Of a DNA stretch of 64,000 nt, positions 54,903-63,050 are shown piece after piece. The notes beneath the pieces were generated by a model. The model worked only from the letters and a program-made list of their open reading frames with translations. It did no database searches and was not told the origin of the DNA. A program made the translations under genes and the position numbers. This DNA is from Pseudovibrio sp. Ad37 (GTDB lineage Bacteria > Pseudomonadota > Alphaproteobacteria > Rhizobiales > Stappiaceae), in assembly GCF_001623075.1 (NCBI RefSeq), contig NZ_LMCF01000079.1, forward strand, positions 62,001 through 126,000. The letters are read 5' to 3'. Within the stretch, counting starts at the first letter, position 1. The number at the start of each line of letters is the position of its first letter.

Positions 54903-56173
54903 CCAGCACCTCCAGCCGCTTGTACAGGCGCACCATCAGCCTCAGTCAGGAAGTTCAGCAGCCCGGAATGTGCGCGGGCAACCAATGGCGCCTGTTGTTC
55001 TGGCAATCCATCGGCAAAATCATTGATCACGCCATAAATGGTGTTGCGCTGAACAGGCTCTCTGCCTGCTTCCTGAATGACTTGGCACATCTCATAGGCT
55101 GTGATTTCCTGCCCATGAGCCGCCCCAGCAGAGCGGGAGATGCTCTCATTCATCAAAGTGCCGCCCAGATCATTCACGCCGCATTGTAAAAGATCAGAGG
55201 CAAACTCAGCACCAAGCTTAGTCCAGGAAACCTGAATGTTGTCGATCCAGCCATGCAGCATAATCCGCGAAACTGCATGCATCTTGCGTACTTCCAAATC
55301 AGTCGGACCAGGGCGCACGTTTTTCGGATCCGCCGTATAAAGTGGGCTCTCGGAGTGAACGAAGCTCAGGGGCACCAGTTCGGTGAAGCCTCCGGTTTCC
55401 TTTTGAATATCGCGCAGCAAGGCGATGTGAGCCGCCCAATGCTCCGGTCCATCAATATGGCCGTACATAATCGTTGCGGTGGTCGAAATTCCAACCTCGT
55501 GGGCCGCTTTGATGATCTCCACCCACTTCTCGGTGCTCAATTTGTTACGGGTCAGCTGCTGGCGAATATCTGTGTCCAGAATTTCCGCCGCTGTACCGGG
55601 CAGGGAACCCAGCCCGCAATCCTTCAGGTCCTGAAGAAAGTCCGTGTAAGACTGCTTGGTCTTGGCCGCACCATACCAAACCTCAAACGGCGAAAACGCA
55701 TGGATGTGCATGTCCGGCAGCGCTTTTTTGATTGCCAGCACGAGCTCACGATAATAAGTGCCTTCCATTTTCGGGTGTAGTCCACCCTGAATGCAGACCT
55801 CAGTCGCTCCGCGGTCCCAAGCTTCCTGCGCCCGTGCCACAACTTGCTCAGGCACCAGCCATTCGGCGCCAGGGTCTTCGGTTCGCTTGGCAAATCCACA
55901 AAACTTGCAGCCCATGTAGCAGACATTGGTGAAGTTGATGTTCCGGTTAACTACAAAGCCCACCCGATCACCATTGCACCGCTGACGAAGCGTATCCGCC
56001 ACATAGGCAATAGCTGGAAATTCTTCTGCTGAGGCACGGAACAGGCATTCGCCTTCAGCTTGAGAAACCTCATTACCAGCCAGCGCCTTGCTCAAAATAT
56101 CACGAACGGGAGCGCTAACACTGCGAAACTCTGGCGTATCACCGGCGCGCTGCGGGAAATTGTGAAGGGTCAT
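54899..56173 (-). CDS. cofH: FO synthase subunit 2 (radical SAM, CofH)
   Basis: A 424-residue radical SAM enzyme with the cluster motif NVCYMGCKFCGFAKR (Cys spaced 3 and 2). ICIQGGLHPKMEGTYY and IMYGHIDGPEHWAAH follow. With CofG it joins tyrosine and the ribitylaminouracil of riboflavin synthesis into the deazaflavin FO. The ATG at 56173, with GGAGG eight bases upstream, overlaps the cofG stop as ATGA. A longer upstream frame is not needed. CofG and CofH are separate genes here, unlike the fused FbiC of actinobacteria. Confidence 0.95.
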   Translation of the reverse strand: MTLHNFPQRAGDTPEFRSVSAPVRDILSKALAGNEVSQAEGECLFRASAEEFPAIAYVADTLRQRCNGDRVGFVVNRNINFTNVCYMGCKFCGFAKRTEDPGAEWLVPEQVVARAQEAWDRGATEVCIQGGLHPKMEGTYYRELVLAIKKALPDMHIHAFSPFEVWYGAAKTKQSYTDFLQDLKDCGLGSLPGTAAEILDTDIRQQLTRNKLSTEKWVEIIKAAHEVGISTTATIMYGHIDGPEHWAAHIALLRDIQKETGGFTELVPLSFVHSESPLYTADPKNVRPGPTDLEVRKMHAVSRIMLHGWIDNIQVSWTKLGAEFASDLLQCGVNDLGGTLMNESISRSAGAAHGQEITAYEMCQVIQEAGREPVQRNTIYGVINDFADGLPEQQAPLVARAHSGLLNFLTEADGAPVQAAGGAG

Positions 56174-57309
56174 AGGGTGCCTCCTGACTGAAGCGAGGCA
56201 GAGGAACCCATCTGTTCCCAAAGCCCTTGTGATTTTGAAAGCACAGCAGGGTCAACAAACTCGGTTTTATCGCGCAGATAACTCGGATAAACGGTCAGGC
56301 GCTCTTCCAGCTTCTGCCCTGCCAGCTGAGTAGATTGTGCAAGCTCATCAATCACTGGCCAGCGGTGCTGTGGGTTGATGAAATCAATGGTAACCGGCGA
56401 AATGCCGCCCCAGTCGTTGATACCCGCACTCAGGTATTCCATATGTCGCTCACTCAGATTTGGCGGTGCCTGAAGACTGATTTTTGGTGAAAGGATCAAC
56501 CGGGCCACGGCCAGCGTGCGCAGCATGTCATCCAGCGAAGGTTCCGGATGGTTTTCCATTCCGATCCCTGGCTTGCGCTGGAAATTCTGGATAATCACTT
56601 CCTGGATATGGCCGTGCCGAGCATGGCTTTCATTGATAGCCTCGAGTGCTTCAATGCGCTCTTCCCACGTCTCGCCAATGCCGATCAGCAGTCCGGTGGT
56701 AAACGGGATCTTCTTTTGTCCAGCACGTTCCAAAGTCCGCAGGCGCTGGACAGGAGCCTTATCCGGACAGCCGTAATGCGGTTGGCCTTCTTTCATCAAT
56801 CGACGACTGGTTGTCTCCAGCATCATGCCCATAGAGGCGGCAAAGGGGCGAAGCTGATCAATCTCTTCATCGCTCAGCGTACCCGCATTCACGTGGGGCA
56901 GGAGAGTTGTTTCCCCCAGCACCATCTCACAGGCATCCGCCAGATAGCTTATCATGGAACTGTAGCCAAGCGTTGCCAGAGCCGCTTTCGCCTGCTCGTA
57001 GCGCAGTTCGGGCTTCTCACCCAGACTGAACAGCAGTTCCTTACATCCGGTCTCTTCACCCTGACGCGCCGTACGCATCACTTGCTCCGGTGTCATGATG
57101 TTGGCTTCGGGCGAGCTGGGGTGTTTGACAAATGTGCAATACGTACATGTATCCCTGCACATGTTTGTCAGTGGTGCAAAAACTTTACGGGAGTAGGTGA
57201 CAGTGTTGCCCCAATACTGAAGCTTTACTGTAGCAGCCTGTTGCATCAGATCCCGAAGATCTGAGCCTTGCACTTCCCCCAGGTATCGCGCTTGGTCAGC
57301 AGTCAACAT
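56170..57309 (-). CDS. cofG: FO synthase subunit 1 (radical SAM, CofG)
   Basis: A 379-residue radical SAM enzyme with LTNMCRDTCTYCTFVK (Cys spaced 3 and 2), then ELLFSLGEKPELRY, LLPHVNAGTL, FTTGLLIGIGETWEER and a C-terminal GINDWGGISPVTIDF. Partner of CofH in FO synthesis. ATG 57309 has GAGGT nine bases before it. It is the first gene of the leftward operon, facing the 826-base regulatory gap. Confidence 0.95.
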   Translation of the reverse strand: MLTADQARYLGEVQGSDLRDLMQQAATVKLQYWGNTVTYSRKVFAPLTNMCRDTCTYCTFVKHPSSPEANIMTPEQVMRTARQGEETGCKELLFSLGEKPELRYEQAKAALATLGYSSMISYLADACEMVLGETTLLPHVNAGTLSDEEIDQLRPFAASMGMMLETTSRRLMKEGQPHYGCPDKAPVQRLRTLERAGQKKIPFTTGLLIGIGETWEERIEALEAINESHARHGHIQEVIIQNFQRKPGIGMENHPEPSLDDMLRTLAVARLILSPKISLQAPPNLSERHMEYLSAGINDWGGISPVTIDFINPQHRWPVIDELAQSTQLAGQKLEERLTVYPSYLRDKTEFVDPAVLSKSQGLWEQMGSSASLQSGGTL

Positions 57310-58135
57310 AATTTTTTACCTCTCGGTCAAAAAATATCGGCAACTACCAGTTAGTCAAGCAAGAATTATCTCTAAGGCAGAATATCTGTTTTGCAATGCA
57401 AATATAACCTGTCCTCCAAAATATAAACTTGGAGTGATGCAGAGCTTTTTGGGTAAGTTTGCAGTGCAGCATTAGAGGTCTCTAAGTTAGTTTTTTCTTG
57501 TTAAAGCTTATCTTGGCAGAATAGATAGTGAACTTTACTCGCATATTTATCCGCTGAGGCTTTGTCTGTTCTATTTGTTACACTTTTATAATTAGGTGCG
57601 AAAAATAAACTAAGTTGTGGAGCTTTCTTGTGTGAGATAGCGGTATGCTGAGAGAGAGGTCGGCTAATTTATCGGCTTACCCCTTGTAATGTTAGAGATA
57701 TTTCTTACTAGTATCAGGAGCCTGAAACAAATTTTGAAGGTGGGTTGACAGATAATTGACTGTTTGGTCCAATTTACCCAAAGTTTTGGGAGGGGAATAT
57801 CCAAGATTTAAGCTGAACTAAGCTATTGTATGAGGGGGCCACCTCTGCATACGATACCTACTCTGTTCCAAATGGGAAAAATAACCCTGCGGGAAATCTA
57901 GTAGATTGAATTTTTGACATATTTTGCCTGCAGCTTGTTTATGTGCGGTTGCAATCCGTCCGTCCTGTCAAAAAAAGAGATACAGCTCGAATCCTGCGAA
58001 AGTCCTCATCGGTTTTATCAGTTTTATACTCCTTCGGGAGACCAGATAACTATGGCGAGCCCGTTGTGATTACAAAGAATAAAGCGCGGGTGAGTTGAAT
58101 AAAACGACGTTGTAAAAGCGTTATCGGAGAGACTT
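57310..58135. other. divergent regulatory region between F420 and pyrimidine operons
   Basis: 826 bases, A/T-rich, with no supported gene. It separates cofG (leftward) from the amidohydrolase gene (rightward) and must hold both promoters. The only clear regulatory sign is a RutR-like box at 57756. Its length is unusual beside the overlapping genes on both sides, so a small RNA or leader could be hidden here. I see none that I can support. Confidence 0.5.
57756..57772. promoter_or_regulatory. RutR-like operator
   Basis: TTGACTGTTTGGTCCAA. Against the E. coli RutR consensus TTGACCAnnTGGTCAA it matches at 11 of 14 fixed positions over the first 16 bases. It lies near the middle of the divergent region, and a RutR-like gene is in the same locus. 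Confidence 0.5.
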
Positions 58136-59407
58136 ATGAGTAAACTTGGCTCAAATCATCGTATTAATGGTGACAGACTGTGGCGTAGCCTTATGGATAT
58201 GGCCCAAATCGGACCCGGTGTTCGTGGCGGCAACAACAGGCAGACGCTCACAGACGAAGATGCCGAGGGCCGCAAGCTTTTCACCATCTGGTGTGAGGCT
58301 GAAGGCATGTCAATGCACATCGATACCATGGGCAATATGTTTGCCCGGCTGGAAGGGGAAGATCCGAGCCTTGATCCGATCATGATCGGCTCTCATTTGG
58401 ATACGCAGCCAACTGGTGGCAAGTATGATGGTGTGCTTGGTGTACTTGCAGGTCTGGAAGTGATCCGCTCCATTCGTGAGCGTGGCATAAAAACCAAACA
58501 CCCAATTGAGGTGGTCAACTGGACCAACGAAGAGGGCACCCGTTTCGCACCGGCTATGCTGGCCTCTGGTGTGTTTGCTGGTATGCACACGCAGGACTGG
58601 GCCTATGATCGCGAAGATGCAGAAGGCAAAAAGTTTGGCGATGAGCTGAAGCGCATCGGCTATGTGGGCGAGGAGCCAGTCGGCGCGCGCAAACTCCATG
58701 CCATGTTTGAACTCCACATTGAGCAGGGACCAATCCTCGAAATCGAGGAAAAAGACATCGGTGTTGTCACCCACGGTCAGGGGCTCTGGTGGCTGCAGGT
58801 CACCCTCACAGGAAAAGACAGCCACACCGGTTCAACCCCAATGCCAATGCGCAAAAATGCAGGTCTTGGCATGGCGCGCATCACAGAGTTGGTGCACCAG
58901 ATTGCCATGGAGAACCAGCCAGAAGCCGTTGGCGCCATTGGACATTGCGACGTCTATCCAAACAGCCGCAATGTGATTCCGGGTAAAACCGTCTTCACCA
59001 TTGATTTCCGCTCCCCGCATCAGGACGTTCTGGATGGCATGAAAGCCAAACTGGAAGCTGAAGCACCGAAAATCGCAGAAGAACTTGGTCTGGGCATCGA
59101 GATCGAAGCCGTCGGTCACTTTGATCCGGTCACCTTCGATGAAGGCTGCGTCTCTGCCGTGCGCAATGCAGCAGAGCGCCTGAGCTATTCTCACCGCAAC
59201 ATCATTTCCGGCGCAGGCCACGATGCTTGCTGGATAAACCGTGTAGCGCCAACAGCCATGATCATGTGCCCATGCGTGGATGGTTTGAGCCACAACGAAG
59301 ACGAAGAGATTTCAAGAGAGTGGGCAACTGCAGGTGCTGACGTGCTGTTCCATGCAGTGCTTGAGTACGCGGAAATTGAGCAAGATACCACCGAGCCAGC
59401 CGAATAA
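58136..59407 (+). CDS. N-carbamoyl-beta-alanine / N-carbamoyl amino acid amidohydrolase
   Basis: A 423-residue M20-fold zinc hydrolase of the ureidopropionase/allantoate group. Metal ligands are visible in GSHLDTQPTGGKYDGVLG (His and Asp), WTNEEGTRF (Glu), ELHIEQGP (His) and the C-terminal CVDGLSHNEDEEIS (His). The dimer domain lies between them, with the bridging GKDSHTGSTPM. It would release ammonia and CO2 from carbamoyl-beta-alanine, the last step of reductive pyrimidine breakdown. It is first in an operon with dihydropyrimidinase, 32 bases apart. A carbamoyl-alpha-amino acid substrate (hydantoin route) is the alternative. Confidence 0.92.
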   Translation: MSKLGSNHRINGDRLWRSLMDMAQIGPGVRGGNNRQTLTDEDAEGRKLFTIWCEAEGMSMHIDTMGNMFARLEGEDPSLDPIMIGSHLDTQPTGGKYDGVLGVLAGLEVIRSIRERGIKTKHPIEVVNWTNEEGTRFAPAMLASGVFAGMHTQDWAYDREDAEGKKFGDELKRIGYVGEEPVGARKLHAMFELHIEQGPILEIEEKDIGVVTHGQGLWWLQVTLTGKDSHTGSTPMPMRKNAGLGMARITELVHQIAMENQPEAVGAIGHCDVYPNSRNVIPGKTVFTIDFRSPHQDVLDGMKAKLEAEAPKIAEELGLGIEIEAVGHFDPVTFDEGCVSAVRNAAERLSYSHRNIISGAGHDACWINRVAPTAMIMCPCVDGLSHNEDEEISREWATAGADVLFHAVLEYAEIEQDTTEPAE

Positions 59408-59439
59408 CCCAAAGATTTGAAAGAGTTGAGGACTGCAAT

Positions 59440-60894
59440 ATGTCTAAAGTTATCAAAGGCGGCACGATTGTAACTGCCGATAGAACCTACAAGTCTGATG
59501 TGCTGGTTGACGGTGGCAAGATCATCGAAATAGGTAAGAACCTCTCCGGTGATGAAACGCTGGATGCCACCGGCTGTTATGTCATGCCGGGCGGGATTGA
59601 CCCGCACGTGCATCTGGAAATGCCGTTCATGGGAACGCATTCTGCAGACAACTTCGAGATTGGCACAAGGGCAGGCCTTGCTGGCGGCACAACCATGGTG
59701 GTGGACTTTTGTCTGCCATCTCCCGGCCAGTCCATGATGGAAGCGCTTGCCATCTGGCAGCAGAAGTCCGGCGCAGCATGCTCGGATTACTCCTACCACA
59801 TGGCTGTCACGTGGTGGGGCGAGCAGGTCTTTAACGAAATGCAGGAGGTAGTTGATCGCGGCATCAACACCTTCAAACATTTCATGGCCTATAAAGGTGC
59901 GTTGATGGTGGATGATGACGAAATGTTCGCATCTTTCCAACGTTGTGCCGCGCTTGGTGCAATGCCGCTCGTCCATGCCGAGAACGGTGATGTAGTCGCC
60001 ACCATGCAGCAAAAACTGCTGGCAGAAGGCAACAACGGTCCGGAAGCGCATTCTTATTCTCGCCCGCCGGAAGTGGAAGGTGAGGCAGCCAACCGTGCAA
60101 TCATGATCGCGGATATGGCTTGTGTACCGCTCTACATCGTGCACACAAGCTGTGAGCAGGCCCATGAAGCCATCCGCCGCGCCCGTCAAAAAGGCATGCG
60201 TGTGTATGGGGAACCGCTCATCCAGCACCTGACACTGGATGACAGCGAGTATGCCAACCCGAATTGGGACCACGCCGCACAGCGCGTCATGTCGCCTCCG
60301 TTCCGCAACAAACAGCATCAGGATAGCCTTTGGGCAGGCTTGCAGTCCGGCTCATTGCAGGTGGTCGCAACTGACCACTGCGCCTTTACATTGGAGCAGA
60401 AACGCTTTGGTGTTGGCGACTTTACCAAGATCCCGAACGGTACAGGCGGTTTGGAAGACCGCATGCCAATGCTCTGGTCAACCGGTGTGCGCACAGGCCG
60501 CCTGACCATGAACGAGTTCGTAGCTGTCACTTCCACCAATATCGCCAAGATCCTGAATATGTATCCTAAAAAAGGTGCAATTCTTGAAGGAGCGGATGCC
60601 GACATTGTTGTCTGGGATCCTAACCGCTCAAAAACAATCACTGCTGCAAATCAGCAGTCCTGCGTCGAATACAACGTGTTTGAAGGCAGGGAAGTGGTCG
60701 GTCTGCCACGCTTCACACTCACCCGTGGCAAAGTCGCGATTGAGGAAAGTACGGTTAAAACCGAACCAGGTCACGGTGAATTCGTTGGTCGCGAGCCAAA
60801 TGCTCCGGTCGGCGCCGCTCTGTCCAAGTGGAAGGAAATCACAGCGCCTCGCAAAGTTGAGCGCCGGCCAGAATTGATGCCAGCAGGCGTATAA
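59440..60894 (+). CDS. hydA: dihydropyrimidinase (D-hydantoinase)
   Basis: Opens the ring of dihydrouracil or dihydrothymine (and hydantoins). A 484-residue amidohydrolase: metal site GGIDPHVHLEMPF near residue 53, the carboxylated lysine region NTFKHFMAYKGAL near 150, PLVHAENGD, LYIVHTSCEQAHEAI, and VVATDHCAFTLEQKRFG (catalytic Asp). TIM barrel with small beta domains at both ends, normal length. It follows the amidohydrolase gene and precedes the NCS1 permease, the standard reductive pyrimidine set without the dehydrogenase. Confidence 0.96.
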   Translation: MSKVIKGGTIVTADRTYKSDVLVDGGKIIEIGKNLSGDETLDATGCYVMPGGIDPHVHLEMPFMGTHSADNFEIGTRAGLAGGTTMVVDFCLPSPGQSMMEALAIWQQKSGAACSDYSYHMAVTWWGEQVFNEMQEVVDRGINTFKHFMAYKGALMVDDDEMFASFQRCAALGAMPLVHAENGDVVATMQQKLLAEGNNGPEAHSYSRPPEVEGEAANRAIMIADMACVPLYIVHTSCEQAHEAIRRARQKGMRVYGEPLIQHLTLDDSEYANPNWDHAAQRVMSPPFRNKQHQDSLWAGLQSGSLQVVATDHCAFTLEQKRFGVGDFTKIPNGTGGLEDRMPMLWSTGVRTGRLTMNEFVAVTSTNIAKILNMYPKKGAILEGADADIVVWDPNRSKTITAANQQSCVEYNVFEGREVVGLPRFTLTRGKVAIEESTVKTEPGHGEFVGREPNAPVGAALSKWKEITAPRKVERRPELMPAGV

Positions 60895-60913
60895 GTCTGC
60901 ACACAGAGCAAAA

Positions 60914-61012
60914 GGTGCATCTCCGAAAAGAGGACACTGGCTTTCGGAACAAGAGGCGCCTGAAAACAACAATTTAGAGCATGTCGCAGAGCTAAAAAGC
61001 ATTGCGATATGC
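60914..61012. repeat. RIME-like hairpin repeat, copy E
   Basis: First module 60914-60960 (GGTGCATCTCCGAAAAG ... AAGAGGCGCC). Second module from about 60973 (TTTAGAGCATG ...). It lies between hydA and the permease gene inside the operon. Confidence 0.65.
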
Positions 61013-61105
61013 CATCAGGTCCGCGTGGGGTACGCGGGCTGGTCATTAAACGCAGTAGTTTTTATAGAGGGGATCTGCTGCCTTTAATCTGAGGGGAATT
61101 ACTCG

Positions 61106-62605
61106 ATGTCGGACTCAACTCTAGGCTCAACCGGGAATGTCGTCCCGGACGAGTTTGGTATTATCCATCAGGAACTAGTCGGAATCGACGGTGATCTTTA
61201 CAACGAAGATCAGCTGCCAACCGCTGCTGTAGCTCGTACATGGAACTGGGTTTCCATCTCCGCGCTCTGGGTCGGGATGGTGGTCTGTATCCCAACTTAT
61301 CTGCTCGCGTCCTATCTGATTGGCGCAGGAATGAGCTGGGATCAGGCGGTCATGACGATCCTGCTCGCCAACGCAATCGTTCTCATTCCAATGGTCCTGA
61401 TCGGCCATGCAGGCACCAAGTATGGTATTCCATTCCCGGTGCTGCTGCGCTCGTCCTTTGGTCCAGCTGGTGCCAAATTTCCAGCAGTCGCCCGTGGTAT
61501 CGTGGCTTGTGGCTGGTTCGGTATTCAGACATGGGTTGGCGGTTCTGCGATCTACGTGATCCTGAACACGCTCATGAGTGGAGCACTGGCAGGTGACCCG
61601 CTCCCAATTCTGGGCATCAATGCAGGCCAGTTTGCCTGCTTCATGGCGTTTTGGGCACTGCACCTGTACTTCATCAAAAACGGTACAGAATCCATCCGTT
61701 GGCTGGAAACTTATGCAGCGCCATTCCTGCTTGCAATGGGTCTGGCACTGCTGGCATGGGCTTATGTCAATGCAGGTGGGTTCGGCGCAATGCTTTCCAC
61801 TCCAAGCCAGTTTGCTGAAGGTCAGCCTAAAGAAGGCCAGTTCTGGTCCGTCTTCTGGCCAAGCCTCACAGGTATGGTCGGCTTCTGGGCAACCCTTGCA
61901 CTGAACATTCCGGACTTTACGCGCTATGCAAAGAGTCAGAAAGACCAGTTCATGGGGCAGGCTGTTGGCCTTCCAATCCCAATGGCGCTGTTTGCGTTCA
62001 TCGCCTCTGCGGTGACCTCCGCAACTGTGGTGATCTTCGGCGAACCAATCTGGGATCCAATTGTATTGGCTGAGAAAATGGGCGGCATGAGCATTATCAT
62101 CGCTCTGTTCGCACTCATCGTTGCAACGCTCACCACCAACCTGGCGGCAAACGTTGTGGCTCCGGCGCACGGGTTCTCCAACCTGGCACCGAAATCCATC
62201 AACCTGCGCACCGGCGGTTACATCACAGCGGCTATTGGCCTTGTGATGTTCCCATGGATCCTCGTGAACCACATCATCGGTTGGTTGATTGCATACTCAG
62301 CGCTGCTGGGGCCGATTGCGGGAATTATGCTGGCAGACTACTACCTGCTGCGCAAAACCAAGCTCAATGTGGAAGATCTGTTCAAGCACAACGGCATCTA
62401 TTCCGGCTCAAACGGCTGGAACTGGGCGGGCGTGCTCGCGCTGATTATCGGTATCCTGCCAAACCTTCCAGGCTTCCTGGCAGGCGTAGGCCTTTCCGGT
62501 CCAGCCTCACCCCTGTTCGCAACCATCTACACCTATGCATGGTTCGTTGGTCTGTTCGTGGCAGGTATCGCCTACCTTATTCTGGCGAAAATCCTGAACA
62601 AGTAA
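61106..62605 (+). CDS. NCS1-family nucleobase/hydantoin permease
   Basis: A 499-residue transporter with about twelve hydrophobic segments. The NCS1 pattern is clear: RTWNWVSISALWVGMVVCIPTYLL at the first segment (N-terminal tail about 45 residues), GIPFPVLLRSSFG, ACGWFGIQTWVGG, NIPDFTRYAKSQKDQF and the NLAANVVAPAHGFSNL loop. It probably brings uracil, thymine, dihydropyrimidines or hydantoins into the cell. Same direction as hydA, with a hairpin repeat between. Confidence 0.93.
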   Translation: MSDSTLGSTGNVVPDEFGIIHQELVGIDGDLYNEDQLPTAAVARTWNWVSISALWVGMVVCIPTYLLASYLIGAGMSWDQAVMTILLANAIVLIPMVLIGHAGTKYGIPFPVLLRSSFGPAGAKFPAVARGIVACGWFGIQTWVGGSAIYVILNTLMSGALAGDPLPILGINAGQFACFMAFWALHLYFIKNGTESIRWLETYAAPFLLAMGLALLAWAYVNAGGFGAMLSTPSQFAEGQPKEGQFWSVFWPSLTGMVGFWATLALNIPDFTRYAKSQKDQFMGQAVGLPIPMALFAFIASAVTSATVVIFGEPIWDPIVLAEKMGGMSIIIALFALIVATLTTNLAANVVAPAHGFSNLAPKSINLRTGGYITAAIGLVMFPWILVNHIIGWLIAYSALLGPIAGIMLADYYLLRKTKLNVEDLFKHNGIYSGSNGWNWAGVLALIIGILPNLPGFLAGVGLSGPASPLFATIYTYAWFVGLFVAGIAYLILAKILNK

Positions 62606-62630
62606 CAGGCAGACACACACTAAATAACGA

Positions 62631-62664
62631 GAAGAAGGGGCGGCGTAGCATGCGCCGCTTCTTC
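62631..62664 (+). terminator. hairpin after the NCS1 gene
   Basis: GCGGCG pairs with CGCCGC around TAGCATG, and the stem extends through GAAGAA / TTCTTC with a bulge. It is followed by CTGTTTC. It may reduce read-through into the DUF1330 gene. Confidence 0.6.
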
Positions 62665-62684
62665 CTGTTTCAAAGGAAGAGAAA

Positions 62685-62972
62685 ATGCCAAAAGCCTATT
62701 GGGTCGCTCACGTCACAGTCACAGATCCTGAGCCCTACAAGCTCTACGCAGACGGAGCTTCTGCCGCCTTCAAAAAGTACAGTGCCAACGTTCTGGCCCG
62801 CGGTGGCAAGTTTGAGGATCTGGAAGGCACAAACCATCCCCGCAACGTGGTGATCGAGTTTGCCGACATGGAAACTGCGATGGCGTGCTACAACAGCGAA
62901 GAGTATCAGGCTGCCAAGAAACACCGCGAAAACGCTGGCATTGCCAACATCATCATCGTGGAAGGCGCCTAA
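62685..62972 (+). CDS. DUF1330 family protein
   Basis: A 95-residue ferredoxin-like (dimeric alpha-beta barrel) protein: MPKAYWVAHVTVTDPEPYKLY, a RGGKFEDLEG strand, then PRNVVIEFADMETAMACYNSEEYQAA, the DUF1330 pattern. No established activity is known for the family, and members often sit beside catabolic genes. It is on the same strand as the pyrimidine operon, 80 bases downstream of the NCS1 gene across a hairpin. AAGGAAGAGA precedes the ATG. Confidence 0.88.
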   Translation: MPKAYWVAHVTVTDPEPYKLYADGASAAFKKYSANVLARGGKFEDLEGTNHPRNVVIEFADMETAMACYNSEEYQAAKKHRENAGIANIIIVEGA

Positions 62973-62996
62973 CGCGCATCTGCATCGGATGAAACG

Positions 62997-63032
62997 AAAA
63001 AAGCCGCAGCGATCAAACTGCGGCTCTTTTTA
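62997..63032. terminator. bidirectional terminator, DUF1330 / acyl-CoA ligase
   Basis: AAAAGCCGCAG pairs with CTGCGGCTCTTTT, with an A-run before and a T-run after it, between convergent genes. Confidence 0.85.
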
Positions 63033-63050
63033 TGTCTTCTGGTGAAAAAC

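Noticed and set aside
59191-60318. 375-codon minus-strand frame over hydA
   Set aside because: Antisense shadow. It spans the junction of two real genes on the other strand and shows no family pattern.
61175-62272. 365-codon minus-strand frame over the NCS1 gene
   Set aside because: Antisense of a clear transporter; the composition (Cys, Trp and His rich) is unlike a real protein.
49773-62605. PreTA dihydropyrimidine dehydrogenase inside the pyrimidine locus
   Set aside because: No gene with the expected FAD, iron-sulphur and FMN domains is present. The permease, hydrolase and F420 genes account for all the coding sequence.
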